The translations under genes were made by a program, and so were the position numbers. Positions 20,615-32,298 of a stretch of 49,241 nt of DNA are shown here, one piece after another. Source of the DNA: Streptomyces sp. SM1 (GTDB lineage: Bacteria; Actinomycetota; Actinomycetes; Streptomycetales; Streptomycetaceae); assembly GCF_002910825.1 (NCBI RefSeq), contig NZ_NEUB01000334.1, positions 1 to 49,241 on the forward strand. The letters run 5' to 3'. The stretch's first letter is position 1; the number at the start of each line of letters is the position of its first letter. The notes under the pieces were generated by a model, which saw only the letters and a list, made by a program, of their open reading frames with translations, did not search any database and was not told the origin of the DNA.

Positions 20615-23283
20615 TGGAGTCGGCCGAGATCCGCCGCCGCTGGCTGAGCTTCTTCGAGGAGCGCGGGCACACCGTCGTCCCGTCGGCGTCGCTCATCGCG
20701 GACGACCCGACTCTGCTGCTCGTCCCGGCCGGGATGGTGCCCTTCAAGCCCTACTTCCTGGGTGAGGTCAAGCCGCCCTTCGACCGCGCCACCAGCGTGC
20801 AGAAGTGCGTGCGCACCCCCGACATCGAAGAGGTCGGCAAGACCACCCGGCACGGCACGTTCTTCCAGATGTGCGGCAACTTCTCCTTCGGTGACTACTT
20901 CAAGGAAGGCGCCGCGAAGCTGGCCTGGGAACTGCTCACCACGCCCCAGGACAAGGGCGGCTACGGCCTCGACCCCGAGCGCCTGTGGATCACCGTCTAC
21001 GAGCAGGACGACGAGGCCGAGCGCATCTGGCGCGACGTCGTCGGCGTGCCCGAGGAGCGCATCCAGCGCCTGGGCAAGAAGGACAACTACTGGGACATGG
21101 GCGTCCCCGGCCCCTGCGGTCCCTGCTCCGAGATCAACTACGACCGCGGCCCCGAGTTCGGCGCCGAGGGCGGCCCCGCCGTCAACGACGAGCGGTACGT
21201 GGAGATCTGGAACCTGGTCTTCATGCAGTACGAGCGGGGCGAGGGGCCGGGCAAGGACTACCCGATCCTCGGCGAGCTGCCGAGCAAGAACATCGACACC
21301 GGTCTCGGTCTCGAGCGGCTCGCCATGATCCTGCAGGGTGTGCAGAACCTGTACGAGATCGACACGTCCATGGCCGTGATCGACAAGGCCACCGAGCTGA
21401 CCGGCGTCCGCTACGGCGACGCCCAGGCCTCGGACGTCTCCCTGCGCGTGGTCACCGACCACATGCGCACCTCGGTCATGCTCATCGGCGACGGCGTCAC
21501 CCCGGGCAACGAGGGCCGTGGCTACGTGCTGCGCCGCATCATGCGGCGCGCCATCCGCAACATGCGGCTCCTCGGCGCCACCGGCCCGGTCGTCAAGGAC
21601 CTGGTCGACGTCGTCATCGGCATGATGGGGCAGCAGTACCCCGAGCTGATCACCGACCGCGAGCGCATCGAGAAGGTCGCCCTCGCCGAGGAGAACGCCT
21701 TCCTGAAGACGCTGAAGGCCGGCACCAACATCCTCGACACCGCCGTCAGCGACACCAAGGCCACCGGCGGCACCGTCCTCGCCGGCGACAAGGCCTTCCT
21801 GCTCCACGACACCTGGGGCTTCCCGATCGACCTCACCCTGGAGATGGCCGCCGAGCAGGGCCTCTCCGTGGACGAGGACGGGTTCCGCCGTCTGATGAAG
21901 GAACAGCGGGAGCGCGCCAAGGCCGACGCCCAGGCCAAGAAGACCGGCCACGCCGGCACCGGCGCCTACCGCGAGATCGCCGACAAGGCCGGCGCCACCG
22001 ACTTCGTCGGCTACACCGCCACCGAGAGCGAGTCCACGATTCTCGGTGTCCTCGTCGACGGCGCCTCCTCCCCGGCCGCCACCGAGGGCGACGAGGTCGA
22101 GATCGTCCTCGACCGCACCCCGTTCTACGCCGAGGGCGGCGGCCAGATCGGCGACACCGGCCGGATCAGGGTCGACACCGGTGCCGTCATCGAGGTCCGC
22201 GACTGCCAGAAGCCGGTACCGGGCGTGTACGTCCACAAGGGCGTCGTGCAGGTCGGCGAGGTCACCGTCGGCGCCAGGGCCGAGGCCTCCATCGACGGCC
22301 GCCGCCGTACGGCCATCGCCCGCGCCCACTCGGCCACCCACCTCACCCACCAGGCGCTGCGCGACGCCCTCGGCCCCACGGCCGCCCAGGCGGGCTCCGA
22401 GAACCAGCCCGGCCGCTTCCGCTTCGACTTCGGCTCGCCGTCCGCCGTACCGACGGCCGTGATGACCGACGTCGAGCAGAAGATCAACGAGGTGCTCGCC
22501 CGCGACCTCGACGTGCGCGCCGACGTCATGGGCATCGACGAGGCCAAGAAGCAGGGAGCCATCGCCGAGTTCGGCGAGAAGTACGGCGAGCGCGTGCGCG
22601 TCGTGACCATCGGCGACTTCTCCAAGGAGCTGTGCGGCGGCACCCATGTGCACAACACCGCCCAGCTGGGCCTGGTGAAGCTGCTCGGCGAGTCGTCCAT
22701 CGGCTCCGGTGTGCGCCGCATCGAGGCTCTGGTAGGCGTCGACGCCTACAACTTCCTCGCCCGCGAGCACACGGTCGTCGCCCAGCTCCAGGAACTGATC
22801 AAGGGCCGCCCGGAGGAGCTCCCGGAGAAGGTCTCCGCCATGCTCGGCAAGCTGAAGGACGCCGAGAAGGAGATCGAGAAGTTCCGCGCCGAGAAGGTGC
22901 TCCAGGCCGCCGCCGGTCTCGCCGGGTCCGCCAAGGACGTCCGAGGCGTCGCCCTGGTCACCGGTCAGGTCCCGGAGGGCACCACGCCGGACGACCTGCG
23001 CAGGCTGGTCCTCGACGTGCGGGGCCGCATCCAGGGCGGCCGGGCCGTCGTCGTCGCGCTGTTCACCGTGAACAACGGCAAGCCGCTGACCGTCATCGCC
23101 ACCAACGAGGCCGCCCGCGAGCGCGGACTCAAGGCCGGTGACCTGGTGCGCACCGCCGCCAAGACGCTCGGCGGCGGCGGTGGCGGCAAGCCGGACGTCG
23201 CCCAGGGCGGCGGCCAGAACCCGGCCGCCGTCGGCGAGGCCGTCGACGCCGTCGAGCGGCTCGTGGCGGACACCGCCAAGTGA
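20614..23283 (+). CDS. alaS: Alanyl-tRNA synthetase
   Basis: Class II synthetase of 889 residues that charges tRNA-Ala and edits Ser/Gly mischarging. In order: catalytic domain starting [18 protein letters not shown]; tRNA-recognition domain; editing domain with the zinc ligands HSATH (His572, His576) and CGGTH (Cys674, His678); and a C-terminal oligomerisation/C-Ala domain ([14 protein letters not shown]). All hallmark residues are present. Its stop overlaps the ruvX GTG. Confidence 0.97.
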   Translation: MESAEIRRRWLSFFEERGHTVVPSASLIADDPTLLLVPAGMVPFKPYFLGEVKPPFDRATSVQKCVRTPDIEEVGKTTRHGTFFQMCGNFSFGDYFKEGAAKLAWELLTTPQDKGGYGLDPERLWITVYEQDDEAERIWRDVVGVPEERIQRLGKKDNYWDMGVPGPCGPCSEINYDRGPEFGAEGGPAVNDERYVEIWNLVFMQYERGEGPGKDYPILGELPSKNIDTGLGLERLAMILQGVQNLYEIDTSMAVIDKATELTGVRYGDAQASDVSLRVVTDHMRTSVMLIGDGVTPGNEGRGYVLRRIMRRAIRNMRLLGATGPVVKDLVDVVIGMMGQQYPELITDRERIEKVALAEENAFLKTLKAGTNILDTAVSDTKATGGTVLAGDKAFLLHDTWGFPIDLTLEMAAEQGLSVDEDGFRRLMKEQRERAKADAQAKKTGHAGTGAYREIADKAGATDFVGYTATESESTILGVLVDGASSPAATEGDEVEIVLDRTPFYAEGGGQIGDTGRIRVDTGAVIEVRDCQKPVPGVYVHKGVVQVGEVTVGARAEASIDGRRRTAIARAHSATHLTHQALRDALGPTAAQAGSENQPGRFRFDFGSPSAVPTAVMTDVEQKINEVLARDLDVRADVMGIDEAKKQGAIAEFGEKYGERVRVVTIGDFSKELCGGTHVHNTAQLGLVKLLGESSIGSGVRRIEALVGVDAYNFLAREHTVVAQLQELIKGRPEELPEKVSAMLGKLKDAEKEIEKFRAEKVLQAAAGLAGSAKDVRGVALVTGQVPEGTTPDDLRRLVLDVRGRIQGGRAVVVALFTVNNGKPLTVIATNEAARERGLKAGDLVRTAAKTLGGGGGGKPDVAQGGGQNPAAVGEAVDAVERLVADTAK

Positions 23284-23783
23284 ACGGCCCGGTGGACGAG
23301 CGGGCGGACGGCCCGGCGATGCGCCGCGGCCGCCGCCTCGCGATCGACGTCGGGGACGCCCGCATCGGGGTCGCCTCCTGCGACCCCGACGGGATCCTCG
23401 CCACGCCGGTCGAGACGGTGCCCGGCCGGGACGTCCCGGCCGCGTACCGCAGGCTGAGGCAGCTCGTCGAGGAGTACGAACCGATCGAGATCGTCGTCGG
23501 TCTGCCCCGCTCCCTCAAGGGGGGCGAGGGCCCCGCCGCCGTCAAGGTCCGCGGCTTCGTGGGCGAACTGGCCCGCCTGGTCAGCCCCGTTCCGGTGCGG
23601 CTCGTGGACGAGCGGATGACGACGGTGACGGCGAGTCAGGGACTGCGTGCCTCCGGGGTGAGATCCAGGAAGGGGCGCTCGGTCATCGACCAGGCGGCCG
23701 CTGTGATCATCCTCCAGCAGGCACTGGAATCCGAACGGGTGGCAGGCAGACCACCCGGTGAGGGCGTCGAAGTGGTCATCTGA
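23280..23783 (+). CDS. ruvX: RuvX/YqgF Holliday junction resolvase-like nuclease
   Basis: RNase H-fold protein of 167 residues (YqgF family), linked to 16S rRNA 5'-end maturation and proposed as an alternative junction resolvase. Acidic residues fit the family: Asp in [11 protein letters not shown], Glu in [13 protein letters not shown] and Asp in [10 protein letters not shown] 17-residue N-terminal extension precedes the domain. The GTG overlaps the alaS stop (GTGA), an alaS-ruvX-mltG-aroE linkage typical of actinobacteria. Confidence 0.9.
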   Translation: MNGPVDERADGPAMRRGRRLAIDVGDARIGVASCDPDGILATPVETVPGRDVPAAYRRLRQLVEEYEPIEIVVGLPRSLKGGEGPAAVKVRGFVGELARLVSPVPVRLVDERMTTVTASQGLRASGVRSRKGRSVIDQAAAVIILQQALESERVAGRPPGEGVEVVI

Positions 23784-23911
23784 TCGCGATACGGTAACGT
23801 TCCGCGCGATGCGGACGGTGTTCGAACAGCCGCCGCACAGAGAGAGGCGGCACGGAAACCATGGTCTTCAGGTGGCCGGGGTGACCGCCGCCTCGCGGCT
23901 CTAGGGGATCG

Positions 23912-25600
23912 ATGACTGAGTATGGCCGGGGCCCAGGCTCCGAACCGTGGCATCCGGAGGACCCGTTGTACGGGGACGGCGGATGGGGAGGACAGCAGGC
24001 CTGGCAGGGTCAGCAGTCCCCCTACGGCGGCCAGCCGCAGCACTATCCGCAGCAGCCGCAGACTCAGGCGCAGTACGGCGACTGGGGCACCCCCGACCAG
24101 CACGGTTACGGGCAGCAGCAGTATCCCCAGTACAGCCGGCAGCAGGACTACGGGCAGCAGCAGTACGACCAGCAGTACGCCCCCAGCCAGCAGCAGCCGC
24201 AGTACGACCAGAACGGCTGGCCCGTCGGCGCGCATCAGCCGCAGGACCCGTACGCCGCCGATCCGGCGAACGCGTACGGGCAGCAGCCCGGTGGATACGG
24301 CGGGGAACAGAGCGACTACTACGGCACGCCCGATGCCTACCCGCCGCCCGAGCCGCCCGGCCGCCGCCGCGCCGATCCGGAGCCCGAGCCCGAGGCGGAG
24401 GCCGACTGGGACCCCGGCCCCGACCAGGGCGAGCACGCCTTCTTCTCGGGTGCCGACGACGATGACGGCCGCGACGACGAACCGGCCGAACGACGCGGCG
24501 AGCGCCGGGGCGGCAAGGAGAAGAAGCGGCGCAGCGGCCTGGCCTGTCTCGTGGTGGTCGTGGTCTTCGGCGGCGGCCTGGCCGGTGTCACCTACTTCGG
24601 CTACCAGTTCTACCAGGATCGTTTCGGCAGCCCCGCGGACTACGCGGGGACCGGCAACGGCGAGCAGGTGACCGTCACGATCCCCAAGGGCTCCGGCGGC
24701 TACGCCATCGGCCAGGAGCTCAAGAAGCAGGGCGTCGTCGAGAGCGTCGACGCGTTCGTGGCGGCCCAGGCCGCCAACCCGCAGGGCAAGAACATCCAGG
24801 ACGGCGTGTACACGCTGCAGAAGGAGATGTCGGCCGCCAGCGCGGTCGACCTGATGCTCAGCCCGAAGAGCCGCAACAACCTGATCATCGCCGAGGGCAA
24901 GCGCAACGCCGACATCTACCGGCTCATCGACGATCGCGTCGGCGTCCAGGCGGGTACGACGGCGAAGGTGGCCAAGGAGGACTGGGAGAAACTCGGTCTG
25001 CCCGAGTGGGCCCGGAACCACAAGAACGTCAAGGACCCGCTGGAAGGATTCCTCTTCCCGTCGAGCTACGGCGTGTCCAAGGGGCAGAAGCCCGGGGACG
25101 TCCTCACCCGCATGGTCGCGCAGGCCACCGAGGTCTACGACCGGCTGAAGGTCGAGGAGAAGGCCGAGAGCCTCGGGCTGGAGAACCCGTGGCAGCTGGT
25201 CACCGTCGCCAGCCTCGTCCAGGCGGAGGGCACCAGTCACAGCGACTTCCGCAAGATGGCCGAGGTCATCTACAACCGCCTCGAAGCCGGCAACACCGAG
25301 ACCAACGGCATGCTGGAGTTCGACTCCACGTACAACTACATCAAGAACCAGAGCAAGATCGACCTGACCCTCGCGGAACTCAGGAACTACGACAACCCGT
25401 ACAACACGTACTTCTACAAGGGTCTGCCGCCCGGGCCGATCAGCAACCCCGGCGAGGACGCGGTCGAGGGAGCCCTCAGCCCGACGGACGACGGCTGGTT
25501 CTACTTCATCTCCCTCGACGGGAAGACCAGCAAGTTCACCAGGACCAACGCCGAACACGCGGAGCTGGTCAGGGAATTCAACGCCTCGAGGAAGAACTGA
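23912..25600 (+). CDS. mltG: Endolytic murein transglycosylase MltG
   Basis: Membrane-bound lytic transglycosylase thought to release nascent glycan strands and set their length. In 562 residues: a cytoplasmic region rich in Gln, Tyr, Gly and Pro (about 1-165), a charged stretch, one membrane helix (about 208-232, GLACLVVVVVFGGGLAGV), a LysM-like segment, and the YceG catalytic domain with the putative catalytic Glu439 in LVQAEGTSHSDF. The ATG at 23912 has AGGGGAT upstream. The gap from ruvX holds no supported gene. It ends overlapping aroE by one base. Confidence 0.93.
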   Translation: MTEYGRGPGSEPWHPEDPLYGDGGWGGQQAWQGQQSPYGGQPQHYPQQPQTQAQYGDWGTPDQHGYGQQQYPQYSRQQDYGQQQYDQQYAPSQQQPQYDQNGWPVGAHQPQDPYAADPANAYGQQPGGYGGEQSDYYGTPDAYPPPEPPGRRRADPEPEPEAEADWDPGPDQGEHAFFSGADDDDGRDDEPAERRGERRGGKEKKRRSGLACLVVVVVFGGGLAGVTYFGYQFYQDRFGSPADYAGTGNGEQVTVTIPKGSGGYAIGQELKKQGVVESVDAFVAAQAANPQGKNIQDGVYTLQKEMSAASAVDLMLSPKSRNNLIIAEGKRNADIYRLIDDRVGVQAGTTAKVAKEDWEKLGLPEWARNHKNVKDPLEGFLFPSSYGVSKGQKPGDVLTRMVAQATEVYDRLKVEEKAESLGLENPWQLVTVASLVQAEGTSHSDFRKMAEVIYNRLEAGNTETNGMLEFDSTYNYIKNQSKIDLTLAELRNYDNPYNTYFYKGLPPGPISNPGEDAVEGALSPTDDGWFYFISLDGKTSKFTRTNAEHAELVREFNASRKN

Positions 25601-26427
25601 TGGCCGAATCCCGCCGCGCCGCCGTCCTCGGCTCCCCGATCGCCCACTCCCTCTCCCCGGTGCTGCACCGTGCCGCGTACGCGGATCTGGGACTCGAGGG
25701 ATGGACGTACGACCGGTTCGACGTGGACGAGAAGGTGCTGCCGGGATTCTTCGGGACCCTCGGCCCCGAGTGGGCGGGGCTCTCCCTGACCATGCCGCTG
25801 AAGCGGGCGGTCATCCCGCTGCTCGACGGGATCAGCGCGACGGCGGCCTCGGTGGACGCGGTGAACACCGTCGTCTTCCACGAGGACGGCCGCAGGACCG
25901 GTGACAACACCGACATCCCGGGCATGGCCGCCGCCCTGCGCGAGCACGGCATCGTGGAGGTGGAGCAGGCGGCGATCCTCGGCGCGGGCGCCACCGCCTC
26001 CTCCGCCCTGGCCGCCCTGGCCCGGATCTGCCGGGGCGAGATCACCGTCTACGTCCGCAGCGAGGCCCGGGCGGCCGAGATGAGAGGGTGGGCCGAACGG
26101 CTCGACGTCGCGGTGCGCACCGCCGACTGGGACGACGCCGAGCGGGCCCTGGACGCACCGCTGGTCGTCAGCACCACCCCGGCCGGTGTCACGGACCCGC
26201 TCGCCCGGGCCGTGCCGGAACGCCCGACGGCCCTCTTCGATGTGCTCTACGACCCGTGGCCGACCCCCCTGGCCGCCCGCTGGTCCGCGTACGGCGGCGC
26301 GGTGATCAGCGGCCTCGACCTGCTGGTGCACCAGGCGGTGCTCCAGGTGGAGCAGATGACGGGACGCTCGCCGGCCCCGCTGGACGCCGTCCGAAAAGCA
26401 GCGGAACGGGCCCTCGCGGCCCGCTAG
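25600..26427 (+). CDS. aroE: Shikimate dehydrogenase
   Basis: NADPH-dependent reduction of 3-dehydroshikimate to shikimate in aromatic amino acid synthesis. The 275 residues contain the substrate motif SPIAHSLSP (12-20), catalytic Lys68 in LTMPLKRAV, Asp105 in GDNTDIPG, and a nucleotide-binding glycine motif LGAGATASSAL. The usual NVTxPxK appears as SLTMPLK with the lysine kept. Start ATG 25600 overlaps the mltG stop. The rest of the chorismate genes (aroC, aroK, aroB) follow within 2.5 kb. Confidence 0.93.
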   Translation: MAESRRAAVLGSPIAHSLSPVLHRAAYADLGLEGWTYDRFDVDEKVLPGFFGTLGPEWAGLSLTMPLKRAVIPLLDGISATAASVDAVNTVVFHEDGRRTGDNTDIPGMAAALREHGIVEVEQAAILGAGATASSALAALARICRGEITVYVRSEARAAEMRGWAERLDVAVRTADWDDAERALDAPLVVSTTPAGVTDPLARAVPERPTALFDVLYDPWPTPLAARWSAYGGAVISGLDLLVHQAVLQVEQMTGRSPAPLDAVRKAAERALAAR

Positions 26428-26478
26428 GATCCACCTTCGGTTCCGCAGGGGGCGGAACACGGGAGGGGAACGCGTTCC

Positions 26479-26868
26479 ATGTCCGAAAGCATGCCGCTGG
26501 CATCGTGGAAGACCCAGATATTCGAGTCCGTGCTGGGATTCCTGCCCGGCTGGATACAGATCGCGGTGCTGGCCCTGATCGTGCTCGCGGTCGTGGCCTC
26601 CTGGGCCGTCAGGATCAGGCGCAGGATCGTCCAGCGCCGCGCCGCCCGCTCGGGGCCGCCGGTCCGCACGGCGGCCCAATACGGCGAGGACAGCGGCGCC
26701 CACTACCTGGGCCAGTACGCGCCCCAGCCGCAGAGCCGCGGGGCGGACCACCTCGGAGCCCACGCGCCGCGGCCCGCGACACCGGCCGCGCGGCAGCAGC
26801 CGAGCGGTGCCGACTTCCTCGGCGCCTACGCGCCCGGGCAGCAGCGCCGGGGCGACGGCACGGCTTGA
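26479..26868 (+). CDS. Small single-span membrane protein with GADxLGAYAP repeats
   Basis: Unrecognised 129-residue protein between aroE and aroC. It has an amphipathic N-terminus (MPLASWKTQIFESVLG), one membrane helix (about 24-44, GWIQIAVLALIVLAVVAS), a strongly basic segment (RIRRRIVQRRAAR), then a Pro/Gln/Ala-rich tail. The tail carries three spaced copies of a 10-residue motif: GAHYLGQYAP (73-82), GADHLGAHAP (88-97), GADFLGAYAP (110-119). TAGGAT (26425-26430) over the aroE stop may be its -10, with a 7-bp hairpin (26440-26458) in the leader. ATG with GGGAGGGG upstream. Confidence 0.75.
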   Translation: MSESMPLASWKTQIFESVLGFLPGWIQIAVLALIVLAVVASWAVRIRRRIVQRRAARSGPPVRTAAQYGEDSGAHYLGQYAPQPQSRGADHLGAHAPRPATPAARQQPSGADFLGAYAPGQQRRGDGTA

Positions 26869-26991
26869 TTCCTCCTTGTCCGGGGCCCGACCGGGCCGTC
26901 CGCCTGATGGACCGGCGGCCGGTCGCCCCGTCCGGACGTGGGAGGATCGGAGGTGGCGGACCGGGGCCGCGCACCCCGTCACGCCACAGCG

Positions 26992-27010
26992 GTACGCGAA
27001 CGACGCGTAC
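26992..27010. promoter_or_regulatory. Inverted repeat upstream of aroC
   Basis: GTACGCG-AACGA-CGCGTAC, a perfect 7-bp dyad ending 38 bases before the aroC start. It could be a protein operator or an mRNA hairpin; the choice is open. Confidence 0.4.
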
Positions 27011-27048
27011 GCAGGGCATACCGGGGCGCGAAGCACGGAGGAGCACCG

Positions 27049-29867
<2,819 letters not shown>

Positions 29868-29881
29868 CCCGGGCACTCATC

Positions 29882-29921
29882 ACCGCCCCCGGCCGTTCAC
29901 ACAACGACGGCAGGGGGCGGT
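29882..29921 (+). terminator. Hairpin terminator after aroB
   Basis: Nine base pairs (29882-29890 with 29913-29921), one G-A mismatch, then five more pairs (GCCGT/ACGGC) around a 10-base loop, 15 bases after the aroB stop. It marks the end of the aro cluster. Confidence 0.7.
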
Positions 29922-29989
29922 ACCGTTCGGTAGCGCGGGGAACCCCGCGGTCAGCACCCCATCGCCTGTACGAGACGGAGTGGCACCGG

Positions 29990-30832
29990 ATGCAGCACGC
30001 AGGGGGTTCTCCGCTGCCGCCGCCCCATCAGCCGGGGCACCGACCGGTCGTCGGCTGGTCACCGGCCGCACACCACCCGGGCCCGCACCCGGGGCCCGCC
30101 CCCGTGCCTCCTCCGGCACCGGGCTACCCCGCGCCTCCGCCCGCACCGTCCGCGGGTCCGCGGCATGCCTCGATGCCCCCGCCCCCGGACACCACCGGCC
30201 ACGTGCCGCTGCCGCCCGGCGGCCCCGTCGCCATGCCGAGCCCGCCGCAGTCCCCCGCCGCGCACGATCCGGCCGGTGCGATCATCGCGGTGCTGCTCAT
30301 AGGGCCCGCGGGCGCCGGCAAGACGAGTGTGGCCAAGTACTGGGCGGACCACCGCCGGGTCCCGACCGCCCACATCAGCCTGGACGACGTACGCGAGTGG
30401 GTCCGCTCCGGCTTCGCCGACCCGCAGTCCGGGTGGAACGACCACTCCGAGGCGCAGTACCGCCTGGCCCGCCGCACCTGTGGCTTCGCCGCGCGCAACT
30501 TCCTCGCCAACGGCATCTCCTGCATCCTCGACGACGCGGTCTTCCCCGACCGCCCGGTCGTCGGCCTCGGCGGCTGGAAGCGGCACGTGGGTCCCGGCCT
30601 GCTGCCGGTCGTCCTCCTCCCGGGCCTGGACATCGTCCTGGAACGCAACGCGGAGCGCAGCGGCAACCGGCGCCTGACCGACGAGGAGGTCGCCCGCATC
30701 CACGGCCGCATGGCGGGCTGGTACGGCTCGGGTCTGCCCATCATCGACAACTCCCAGCTGGGCATACCGGAGACGGCCCGCATCCTGGGCGACGTCCTGG
30801 CCCGCTCGATAGCCAGCCCGCCACAGTGGTGA
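29990..30832 (+). CDS. P-loop kinase-like ATP-binding protein with Pro-rich N-terminus
   Basis: Protein of 280 residues. Residues 1-95 are Pro/His/Gly-rich and probably disordered. A P-loop NTPase domain follows, with GPAGAGKTS (105-113), an acidic SLDDVREWVRSGF motif like those of zeta-toxin and polynucleotide kinases, a Walker B-like CILDDAVFPD, and a basic lid ERNAERSGNRRLTDEEV. The substrate is unknown. It lies between the aro terminator and the M24-fold gene, with GGAG nine bases before the ATG. There is no antitoxin-like neighbour, so I do not call it a toxin. Confidence 0.8.
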   Translation: MQHAGGSPLPPPHQPGHRPVVGWSPAAHHPGPHPGPAPVPPPAPGYPAPPPAPSAGPRHASMPPPPDTTGHVPLPPGGPVAMPSPPQSPAAHDPAGAIIAVLLIGPAGAGKTSVAKYWADHRRVPTAHISLDDVREWVRSGFADPQSGWNDHSEAQYRLARRTCGFAARNFLANGISCILDDAVFPDRPVVGLGGWKRHVGPGLLPVVLLPGLDIVLERNAERSGNRRLTDEEVARIHGRMAGWYGSGLPIIDNSQLGIPETARILGDVLARSIASPPQW

Positions 30833-30889
30833 TCGCCGCGCTGCCGGTCTGACCGGGGCCGTACCGAACCGGAGTCCGTGCCACCCGGG

Positions 30890-31007
30890 GGACTTCACTC
30901 ACCCGCGCTCGCGGGGTGCCTCCCTCACTCCCGGCTCTGCTCGAGCGGGAGATACCCGCACCGCCCACCCGTGCCTCCCCCGGGTGTACCTCCGGGGGAG
31001 GCACGGG
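30890..31007. repeat. GC-rich palindromic intergenic repeat
   Basis: Part of a 289-bp gap with no supported gene. It holds CTCCCG/CGGGAG flanking GCTCTGCTCGAG (about 30929-30952), and a perfect 16-bp hairpin (30968-30983 with 30992-31007) with an 8-base loop. GTGCCTCCC occurs twice. The CACTCCCGGCT...CTCGAGCGGG pattern resembles intergenic palindromes that I recall as repeated in Streptomyces genomes; no second full copy is in this window. Confidence 0.55.
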
Positions 31008-31109
31008 AACCGCCCCCGGACGCCGGCACCCCCCGGCCAACGGCACCTCCGCCGGCGCCCCCGGCCCCCACTCGGCCCCGCTCGACCGGCGACATCCCCC
31101 CACCCCTCC

Positions 31110-31115
31110 TACGCT
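31110..31115 (+). promoter_or_regulatory. Possible -10 box giving a leaderless M24-protein mRNA
   Basis: TACGCT ends seven bases before the ATG at 31122, and no Shine-Dalgarno sequence is present. The spacing equals that at rarA. Confidence 0.4.
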
Positions 31116-31121
31116 CGAAGA

Positions 31122-32228
31122 ATGTCTGAGGTCTACGCGATCCGCCGGACGCGGCTACGGGAATGCTGCAACGCGGTCGGCAGCGCGGCGGCGCTGGTGT
31201 CCCGCCCCGCCAATGTGCGCTACCTCGCCGGCGCCGCCCCCGAGGGCGCCGTCCTCCTGCTCGGCAGGACCGAGGACGTCCTGGTGTGCGCGGGACCGCC
31301 CGACGACCGGTCCCCGCAGAGCCGCCCCGACGAGTCCCTCCGCCTGCACGTGACGAACAGCATCGGCGGCGACCCCGCCGCCACGGCCGCCGGCCTCGCC
31401 GTCGCCCAGGACGTCGACTCCCTCGCCGTCGAGGAGCACCACCTCACCGTGACCCGGCACCGCCGGATCCACTCGGTCGCCCCGGGACTGCGCCTCACCG
31501 GCATCGCCGGCGCCGTGGAACAGCTCCGCGTCGTCAAGGACGAGGAGGAGATCTCGTGTCTCCGCATCGGCGCGGAGATCACCGACCAGGCCCTGGGCGA
31601 ACTCCTGGAGTCGATCCTCGTGGGCCGCACCGAACGCCACCTCGCCCTGGAACTGGAACGCCGCCTGGTCGACCACGGCGCCGACGGCCCCGCCTTCCCC
31701 ACCTCCGTGGCCACCGGCCCGAACGCCGGCCGTCCGGGCCACCGCCCCACCGACCGCCGCGTCGAGGAGGGCGACTTCCTCTCGGTCTGCCTCGGCGCCA
31801 CCTACCGCGGCTACCGCTGCGAGATCGGCCGTACGTTCGTCATCGGCACGGCACCCGCCGACTGGCAGATCGAGCTGTACGACCTGGTCTTCTCGGCCCA
31901 GCGGGCCGGCCGGGAGTCGCTGGTGCCGGGCGCCGCCTACCGCGACGTGGACCGCGCGGCACGCCATGTACTGGATTCCGCGGGGTACTCCGAGGCCCTC
32001 CCGGTGCTCACCGGCCACGGTGTGGGACTGGAAATCGACGAGGACCCTCAATTGACCCCTGCGGCCATGGGTAAACTGGACGCTTGTGTGCCGGTCACCG
32101 TCGAGCCGGGGGTCCATCTCCCCGGCCGGGGCGGGGTCCGGATCGATGACACGCTCGTCGTGCGCCCCGAGGCGGACGGCGGACCCGAGCTACTCACCAT
32201 CACGACCAAGGAGCTGCTCGCGCTCTAG
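31122..32228 (+). CDS. M24 (aminopeptidase P/creatinase-fold) family protein with altered metal ligands
   Basis: A 368-residue pita-bread-fold protein, usually annotated as Xaa-Pro aminopeptidase. The N-terminal creatinase-like domain spans about 1-135 ([17 protein letters not shown]) and the M24 domain 145-368. Aligning to the five metal ligands of E. coli PepP by motif, the positions read Cys223 (normally Asp), Glu234 (normally Asp), His299 (kept, GHGVG), Glu328 (kept, EPG) and Asp342 (normally Glu). A second active-site His is Asp306. Dinuclear metal catalysis is therefore doubtful, and it may be a binding protein or an altered hydrolase. It sits just before efp, a placement shared by PepP/PepQ homologues and efp in many bacteria. 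Confidence 0.85.
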   Translation: MSEVYAIRRTRLRECCNAVGSAAALVSRPANVRYLAGAAPEGAVLLLGRTEDVLVCAGPPDDRSPQSRPDESLRLHVTNSIGGDPAATAAGLAVAQDVDSLAVEEHHLTVTRHRRIHSVAPGLRLTGIAGAVEQLRVVKDEEEISCLRIGAEITDQALGELLESILVGRTERHLALELERRLVDHGADGPAFPTSVATGPNAGRPGHRPTDRRVEEGDFLSVCLGATYRGYRCEIGRTFVIGTAPADWQIELYDLVFSAQRAGRESLVPGAAYRDVDRAARHVLDSAGYSEALPVLTGHGVGLEIDEDPQLTPAAMGKLDACVPVTVEPGVHLPGRGGVRIDDTLVVRPEADGGPELLTITTKELLAL

Positions 32229-32298
32229 CCCCGTGCTGTGCGCCTGCCCCCGCCCCGGCCGTCGTCCACGTCAGTCCAGTCCAGGAGATTCCGCAACC

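Noticed and set aside
20512..22770. A 752-codon minus-strand open frame opposite alaS
   Set aside because: Same artefact of GC-rich codon usage; alaS on the plus strand is intact and no ribosome binding site or family resemblance supports the antisense frame.
23861..23884. Possible 7-residue leader peptide (ATG to TGA) before mltG
   Set aside because: Too short to support, no convincing ribosome binding site, no regulatory codon bias and no attenuator structure around it.
29990..30832. Zeta-type toxin of a toxin-antitoxin module
   Set aside because: Only the P-loop kinase flavour is shared; there is no small antitoxin gene next to it and it sits in a conserved housekeeping context.
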